Shown here piece by piece: positions 57,916 to 64,000 of a DNA stretch of 64,000 nucleotides. The stretch lies in assembly GCA_001695595.3 (NCBI GenBank), contig MBPM02000122.1, positions 62,001 through 126,000 on the forward strand. The letters are read 5' to 3'. Numbering within the stretch: the stretch's first letter is position 1; each line of letters opens with the position of its first letter. The notes under the pieces were generated by a model, which was given only the letters and a program-made list of their open reading frames with translations, made no database searches and had not been told where the DNA came from. Source of the DNA: Plasmopara viticola (lineage: Eukaryota; Oomycota; Peronosporomycetes; Peronosporales; Peronosporaceae). A program made the position numbers and the translations under genes.

Positions 57916-58369
57916 TTAGAATTGTCGACAGCGTCTAAATTGCATCAGCAAGTTGCTTTCTGTATGCCACGCTACCTAACACATTATCACCGCTGTGTTT
58001 TCAACCTTCGCTTTCTAGCAGCTTCAAATACGAGCAGCACCGCTTCTTTGCTTCGAAGGTCAGGCCTGGGAAGTTGCAATATGTGAAGTGGCTATTTTCT
58101 AATCGGCGAGAACCCCGAAATTTAGAAGTTCCTTGATGAAAAGCTCCGTGGGTCTTACCTTTCGTTTGTGATGACATGGGAAATTACAAAGGTAAGATAA
58201 ATAGGGGGTAAAGGTCACATTGCTTGGCTGATCAAAAATCAGTTTGTTAATTTAAACTGCCCAAGGTTGAAGAAGGAGTTAGATCAGCTAGCGGAAGACG
58301 AGTATATTCCAATAGCAAACGAAGCATTCGACAGATGAGTATCTGCAACTGTTATCATGTTCTTGTCAT

Positions 58370-58840
58370 GTTCTCATCATGTTGGCATTACGTTTTCCTT
58401 GCGATGTTGCTATGTTTATTTTTGTGCCAGTACGTGTGGCACCGCGAGACCACGTAGTTTTGACTGCTTTATGTATTTGCAAACCCATGCGCGCAGGTCG
58501 TGGGCGGTGGACATCCCAAATTTTACTTGCATCATCTCACTCTTTGTCACTTTGAGCTCAAGTCGCTTCAACAAGTCTTTAAATTCACCATTGTAACTAC
58601 AACCGTTGTCGATTTGAGACGGTGACAATTCTTTCTTGACCAGCATCTCTTGAAAGCTTGAACTTTTGCTTCGAGGGTAGCATATAATGAAACTTTAATA
58701 TAACGATTTGATTCCTTTCGTTGAAGAGCGGTGCATTGCAGCGATATGTGGCCGACAATGCCACAATTACCGATAAGTCTTGTGGTATTTCCTTTCTTTT
58801 CTCCAAAGACTTTATTTCTGAGGTCATAGCTTTTTCGCAC
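58370..58840 (-). mobile_element. Ty1/copia-like gag-integrase remnant
   Basis: A minus-strand frame near 58,770-58,730 reads GNCGIVGHISLQC. This keeps the CxxxGHxxxxC part of a gag zinc knuckle but lacks the first Cys. About 100 bp on, another frame reads IDNGCSYNGEFKDLLKRLELKVTKSE. This resembles the retroviral integrase TDNGGEF...FL...GI...TS segment of copia elements. The two domains are far too close for a full element, so an internal deletion and frameshifts are inferred. Confidence 0.55.
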
Positions 58841-59219
58841 GGCAGCCTGCTCCTATAGGTACCGTCTTGAACGGCTTATAAAAGATCGGTCGTCGTCGAG
58901 GCTTTGGTGGCAAGCGAGGCAAAGTTGGTGAAGAAGGAAAGTATTAGTTGCTCAAAAAAATTTGAGACAGGATAGCTCTTACGAAGTCTTGTCGTACGTT
59001 AGTCTGAGTGGTGGCTCTCAGCCACCTACTAATCCCATCTCAAAGGCCATTTTCTCATCTGGCTTCCACACATCCTAGATTATTTCCAGCCAATAAGGTT
59101 TCTTGACTCCCAATGATTATAAAAAATATCTGGAATTTATTTTAATCTGAATATGTATTATCGCCTTTTCCTTTAAATAGTACCAATGGTTTTTAGAATA
59201 TTCATTTATATGGCATAAC

Positions 59220-59254
59220 AATCGTTACCGGCAAAACTGCCGGTGACAACGATT
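59220..59254. repeat. Short inverted repeat
   Basis: accggca (59,227-59,233) and tgccggt (59,238-59,244) form a perfect 7-bp stem with a 4-nt loop. It is extended by aatcgtt/aacgatt on the outside after a 3-nt bulge. Confidence 0.65.
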
Positions 59255-59738
59255 ACGTCACAATCACACAAAGGATTTGCACAGAACATTGCATAAAAGA
59301 TTAATAAGCGACTGCTGAACTTGAGTTTATCACATGTAAGATGGACCACATGCTAGCCGTATAACATGTAGTCCAGTCACCATGTAGTACGTTAGAGACA
59401 ACCCTCTGCGTCTATTAATATGGTACGATGATTAAGAGTATTAGATGAGAATGTCTTTAAACTGCAATTTATTGCACACGTCAATACCATTAAGACCTTT
59501 GATAGTAAGCAATTTTACTCCGGCAGAGCATAAAGCTTCCTTTGTGCCACCTTTGTGCTATGATGTGTGTGACCACGTCACACCCAGCGACATTTGCAAT
59601 GATTCCTACGCCACGCGGATAAATTGGCTGAGCCCTTTCAAAGTTTTTTAAACGGATAAAACATTTCTTACTGCACCCGCCCGAGAATAAGCTCGCTGCA
59701 TGGACGGCTTTCGAACCTTGGGAAGTCTGAAAGGCGAA

Positions 59739-59786
59739 TGCATTTTCCGCTCTTCATGCTGCCAATCAAGGAGAGCGGAAAATGCA
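59739..59786. repeat. Perfect 15-bp inverted repeat
   Basis: tgcattttccgctct (59,739-59,753) and agagcggaaaatgca (59,772-59,786) are perfect complements around an 18-nt loop. Possible terminal or subterminal repeat of a small DNA transposon, or a hairpin RNA. Confidence 0.7.
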
Positions 59787-60480
59787 CCTGCCTTTATATT
59801 TGAGCTAGTCTGTCTTTAAGGGCTCAAGCAGCACAAACTCACTGGTAGTGGCGTCTGCGGATCTCAAGTCGGCAAAAATGCAGTGATTTATTCTCAATTA
59901 GACGGATAACCAAAAACCTTATGTCTGGAGGATGAGGGTAGATATGGCTTTGGACGAGGCCTCGATAATTGATGAACACTTGTGCGTGGCGCTCGATTTC
60001 TCTTATAGGTCCATCCGTCAAAGTCTCGGTTCCTACAGCGCTAGCGCTTTCTTGGCTACATAGAAGGTAGGCGTAAAGTTCTTTAATAAGTTTTGAATTT
60101 GATAGAATAGGCGACCTTCGTTACTAGAAAATACTCCCCGATTAAGTCTAGGTGACTATGTTCATGGAAAGTCTGAACTCAAGCTTTCAATATTCTATAG
60201 TACAGGTCGCGACGATGGACGAAGCCATCTAAGCCCTTTTTAAAAAGGGGTATAGCCACAGACAGACTCGCACTTCAGAATCGACAGCTTATCGTCTAAT
60301 AAACCAGAATTTAAAGCCGTAGACTCGCGCTGACTCGGGTCCGGTCCCAATGGTTGTCTGTTGCTGAGCAAAGCGAATTCACTGCTAATAGGAAATATTC
60401 ATTCTTATTGGCTTTGAAGCACTGGCAGAAGCTGTGCCCTTAAGTGAGAAAGCCACAGATCACCAATAGTAGCGTGATAC

Positions 60481-60899
60481 ATACTTACAAGAAACGATAA
60501 TAAACGCAGTTTAGCAGGTAAACCACTACCCGTGGTTTACATTCTGAATCGAGTGTGTCGTTGATAAGCTGAGAGCCTGGCGGTACTCGATGAAGGGCCC
60601 AGCAGCAAAGTTCTATTGACTTTACACGCGAGTCCACGAAGGTATGATATTTCGTTTCAAGTCTTATTTGACTCTGAGCCGCCGCGAAAATCTGGACGCA
60701 GGCAAGCAGCTCCTTCCAGCCAAGCGATGATCTACAAGCGAGCAGCAAATTCATTTCAGCTTCGGTTGGACTGTTTAGTCAAACTATTACAGACGCTTTC
60801 ATCTTTGAAGAAGACCTGGCTGAGAACTCAAGAATCTCAACAGTATTCCTTGTACTGGACATGAACAAGCATAACTTGAAGTTTCGGGGCATGCAAGGG
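60481..60899 (-). other. Possible continuation of the Helitron helicase remnant
   Basis: A minus-strand open frame of 89 codons (60,754-60,485) lies in the position expected for the helicase C-terminal part but shows only faint resemblance. No terminal hairpin with CTRR was identified. Confidence 0.25.
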
Positions 60900-61450
60900 C
60901 TAACCTTTATCTCGAATCGATTGGCAAAGAAAGGTCATTCGTACCAATCGTCCGTCCATCCTATTTGCCTTCTTAGTTGTGCGCACATCCTCTTTATGAA
61001 AAGCCCGTTTCAGTATAGGCGGAGAACAATCTGGAGGCGTCAAAATAGTTAAATCTCGTGAAGGCAATGCCTTTAAAAATATCTTGGCGGGTAGCCTGAA
61101 TCTGTTGCAATACAAGCTGGCGGGCATACGAAGGATAACACTATGAATGTCGATTACATCGTTTTGCAGGTGGAAACATAGAGTGACGAAGTGCACTTCA
61201 TCTCCCACTTCAAGAAAAAACAGAAAATGCCGACAACTGTCTGCAGTGCATTTTATATTGGCAGAATGTACTCGCCAATAGCCGTGAAAGTATTCTAATG
61301 GATGCTTGCCCATAGACGCGACAATAAAGGCGGGGGGTGCTTGGCACAACGTCGAATACCTGCCGGATATTTATGCTGATTTCGGTATTTCTCGTAGCGA
61401 ATAATCGACTGTCTCAAGCACATACCGGTAAGCCATTGGATCTAGAGTGG
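60900..61450 (-). mobile_element. Helitron-type (Pif1-like) helicase remnant
   Basis: From about 61,442 the minus strand reads DPMAYRYVLETVDYSLREI. This resembles the family's (P)MxHRxxxEAVDRTLRDI helicase block. After a stop, a 149-codon open frame (61,349-60,900) has LEVGD, then FHLQNDVIDIHSVILRMPASLYCNR and LPAKIFLKALPSRDLTIL. These match in order the helicase region preceding the rolling-circle element C-terminus. Motif sequences for nucleotide binding are missing or scrambled. The Rep domain was not recognised, so the element is decayed or partial. Confidence 0.5.
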
Positions 61451-62283
61451 CCTCAGTGTCTTTTTATATAAGGATAAAGAAGATCAATTGCGCGTCATGC
61501 TTCAGGAAGTTTTAAGCGTAGAGTATGCTGTACAACTTCAATCAATACCACTAAGGAGGTGATGGAAAATTGGTCACTTTCGCGCTGAATGCAAATTGGT
61601 AAGCCACGCACATACGAGCAGCCCAAACTTTGCGTTTATCTTTTCTAGAAGGGCTGAAAATTATTTTGGCATACAACATACAAAACAGATGCCAATGCAA
61701 AACCAATACTTTGATGTCTTATTTTGCCAAATATATTGGTTATCATCTCGGCAGCAATCCCAGCTACAATACTTTGAGCAAATAGACGGTCTTCTTGATT
61801 ATGAGGTTGGTGGACCGGCCCTGTGGCTAACGTCATAATGATTAAAAAGTTTGGCGCATAGTCAGCAATGGCACATATGCAAATATGAAGGGATTTCGAC
61901 GGTAAGGAAGATGACGTTGACAATATTTAAGACAACCAAACACGTGTTACTGCTGGGTATAATCTAATTGCACTCTCTCCTTTCAAATTTGCTGTCTGTC
62001 GCCTATTTCTTCTCATTACAGCAAGTGTTCACCGGACTTGGCGAGCAAGATTTCGTCGATTAGACCTATCATGCCTTCAGTGGCATCAATGCTTGTAAGT
62101 CTTATAGCTTTTGTCGCCAGTAGCCCACTATTAGTCGATTTCCGTCTTTCGTACCACATAGATCCATCTTTAAGTCGTACTAGTCTTAGTTAATTTATTG
62201 CTTACTCCCACGTTTGATGATGCGTACAGCAAGTGAACACATAGAGCAAATTAATCCGTAAGAAGCAAAACTCTATCGCCACC
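61451..62283. other. No recognisable gene
   Basis: A 92-codon minus-strand frame (61,923-61,645) upstream of the helicase remnant could belong to the same element but is not identifiable. The rest is unassigned. Confidence 0.4.
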
Positions 62284-62669
62284 ATGCGCGGGGCATTCTA
62301 CATAGCGATTGTGCTTATTATAGTACGCAGCAGAATAGCTACAGAAATTGACCAAAATGACATTTCACAACCATACATGAGCATTTTGACTCTCGGTGGT
62401 GAGGGCACAAGGATAACACCTCAACGATACTTCCAAGGTGGCTTGACGCACTTTGCTCCAATGAAGAGCGTTTGGACTCGAATGGTTTGTCGAAGAACGG
62501 GGATACGCTCGCTCCAGAGGGAGATTACTGGCGCGTGAACGTCCAGCTTGGGCCCAAAAGAGAAATCGAGCACCATGCGCATATGATCATGGATTTATCG
62601 AGGCCTCCTCCTTTAGCCATCTGGACCTTTTTTTCGGGGCGGAAATTTTCTGGTCGTCCCTCTCGTTGA
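62284..62669 (+). pseudogene. Frameshifted candidate RXLR-EER-type secreted effector
   Basis: An ATG in good context (caccATG) opens with MRGAFYIAIVLIIV, a compact signal peptide of the kind seen on oomycete effectors. At residues 48-51 is RYFQ, a degenerate RXLR position. An EER triplet is encoded at 62,463-62,471 but in another frame: 26 nt separate the two motifs, so the reading frame breaks between them. The first frame ends at 62,538; the EER frame stays open to 62,669. RXLR-EER proteins of oomycetes are secreted and act inside plant cells. The frame break and weak RXLR point to a dead gene, unless the break is an assembly error. C-terminal WY motifs were not seen. Confidence 0.45.
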
Positions 62670-63555
62670 GGGTGAAAATCTTTACCTTTGCCGACTTCAG
62701 CTCCGCAGTCAACACAACCACTGGGGTTACCTGAACCTCTTCTTGAGCCCTTGAGCCCTTGAGCATAGACTCTTCTTGTATGACTCGAATATTTTGGCTG
62801 TTTGACGGCGGGAGAGCTCCAAATGCAGCTGCCTTCCAAAATTATAAACGACAGTAAGCCATTCGAAAAGCGACCTCTTTTTCCGTCAGATGCAGAAAAA
62901 AGGGTGTTGTCCACTCTGAAGCCTTTGCAAGAGCTCAGGTAGCCAATTTTATGCGCGTGACATAGAGTTGACTACAAATATCGTTAGGTGTGACAGGAAA
63001 TCATATTTTCTGATACAAAGGTGGCCTGAAGACAGCTTTATGCGCTTTCAAGACATCGCTTGCTACTTAATGTCTTGATGAGATCGACGTCTGCAATAGA
63101 TTGCAGTTAAGAGAATATTTTGTCCGATATTTCAAATTAACTGAACATATCAGAAGACGAAAAAGATTGTCTTCACCGCACACACTACCTGTTATAGGAC
63201 ATGTTGATACCGTGCCACGAAAATTTCAGTCTATACATTTCTTTCATGTCGTTGAAGACGGTGGTCCGTAGGAACGAAGTTTACCGAGCATCTTTTCAGC
63301 GATTGATGGAAAAGATTAATTGATTTTTATCAAATACAACTAGCGGTGCACGGTGCAGTGTCCGCTCTAGTTTAGCAAAATTAAGTCGTGTTTTTGTCAA
63401 TATTAGCGGTGAATCGGGTCTTTTTTCGTCGCGTCGCTCCAACATCTTCTACTGATTTATATGCTTTGGATTGATGCTGTACTGGTTTTAGCATGACTGC
63501 ATCCTGTACGTCCCTAACAACGTGAATCATCGTTTCGCTCTGAACTTGTTCGGTT
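62670..63555. other. No recognisable gene
   Basis: A 129-codon minus-strand frame (62,914-62,525) overlaps the effector candidate and has no recognisable motif. A short coding-like plus stretch near 62,820-62,940 might be downstream effector sequence in another frame. Otherwise nothing. Confidence 0.4.
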
Positions 63556-63559
63556 TGTG

Positions 63560-63775
63560 TATGCTTTTTAACTCACGCTCATCCTACTCCACAAAGTGCG
63601 TCGCCTTGACTTGGGGAGCAGCCGAGTAAAGCACGTGATACTTCGTGATGTTCCCAACATACCCGAGGAGCATGCACCAAAGGCTTTTAGGCTCCATCTT
63701 GGTCCTCTTTGGCTTGTCGATTCAAGCGAATCCACGCAATCTAAACACGCGCAGGGTGGCAGTTTCCACAGCGCA
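63560..63775 (-). mobile_element. Ty1/copia integrase/pol linker remnant
   Basis: The minus strand from about 63,755 reads RVFRLRGFA, a stop, then KPKRTKMEPKS, MLLGYVGN and KYHVL. This is the conserved copia segment of the form VFGCxA...KRxKxxxKSxxCxFLGY...KGYR that ends integrase. Two in-frame stops are present near 63,727 and 63,595. Only this fragment is recognised before the window ends. Confidence 0.65.
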
Positions 63776-64000
63776 TTGTTCCAACATGTTCAGCGTGAAA
63801 GTTACTTGAGATCAAAGCTCGTACAGTGTAACGCCTGTGTGCTGCGTGTTTGTGGAAGATTCGGTAGGGTGCACTACCGTGCTCATCGCTTTAGCCCGCC
63901 AGTTCCTTAGGACGCTTTTGTAATGCAACGCACTCCGAGTTTTTTTGAGATGGTACGTTTCATCCGTACTGATACTCCGTTTTGCTGATGGCTATACGGC

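Larger units (their letters stand above)
54330..58068 (-). repeat. Nine-unit decayed block of the tRNA-Ser repeat, minus orientation
   Basis: tRNA relics lie at 54,522, 54,905, 55,311, 55,918, 56,320, 56,686, 57,073, 57,458 and 57,835, mostly 370-410 bp apart, with a rearranged interval at 55,400-55,900. Spacers match the main array in reverse complement with moderate divergence. The block ends abruptly near 58,068 within a spacer (aggtcaggcc). Confidence 0.92.
58841..60480. other. No recognisable gene; two inverted repeats
   Basis: Unassigned AT-rich sequence with short frames only. Hairpins at 59,220-59,254 and 59,739-59,786 are listed separately and may mark ends of small DNA elements. 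Confidence 0.5.

Noticed and set aside
62525..62914. Minus-strand 129-codon ORF overlapping the effector candidate
   Set aside because: No domain, low-complexity Gly/Ser/Arg composition, and it opposes a frame with better motif support.
63596..63910. Plus-strand 104-codon ORF at the right end
   Set aside because: The minus strand of the same stretch encodes a recognisable copia segment, so the plus frame is a shadow.

Overview
The window looks like a gene-poor, repeat-rich stretch of an oomycete nuclear genome (Peronosporales type: Phytophthora or a downy mildew). The basis is short GT-AG introns of 58-87 nt in compact genes, decayed Ty3/gypsy, Ty1/copia and Helitron-like pol remnants, and a broken candidate RXLR-EER-type secreted effector. 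The species cannot be named from sequence alone.

Layout. 1-17,497 is a head-to-tail tandem array of 45 units of about 381-429 bp. Each unit carries one tRNA-Ser(CGA) gene on the + strand: 40 are identical over 81 nt, three carry variants, one is decayed and one is cut off at the array edge. The array runs off the left end of the window. 17,498-29,400 is non-genic and holds an old minus-strand Ty3/gypsy element (about 20.8-23.65 kb), hairpins and unrecognised sequence. 29,400-40,262 holds far more decayed copies of the same tRNA-bearing repeat in three blocks of alternating orientation (-, +, -). Younger decayed blocks lie at 46,841-48,418 (-), 53,396-54,320 (+) and 54,330-58,068 (-).

Single-copy genes sit in two islands between repeat blocks. 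Island 1 (40.8-45.9 kb): an intact five-exon delta-tubulin gene (-), a divergent Cwc21/SRRM2-like RS-rich splicing factor gene (+) with start codons separated by 84 bp, and a two-exon gene for an unrecognised protein with two membrane segments. Island 2 (49.4-52.7 kb): a two-exon SERAC1-like gene with a helical N-terminal region and a C-terminal serine hydrolase. The right end (58-64 kb) is retroelement and Helitron debris plus the broken effector candidate at 62.3 kb.

The most unusual element is the tRNA-Ser(CGA) array and its older relatives. Together they record repeated amplification, inversion and decay of one tRNA-containing unit. The unit has near-invariant tRNA bodies, a leader that can pair with the tRNA 5' end, a near-invariant spacer block, and alternating long and short spacers that give a dimeric higher-order pattern. 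The tRNA reads UCG codons, so the array would supply a single serine isoacceptor. The protein genes show no obvious functional link to one another.
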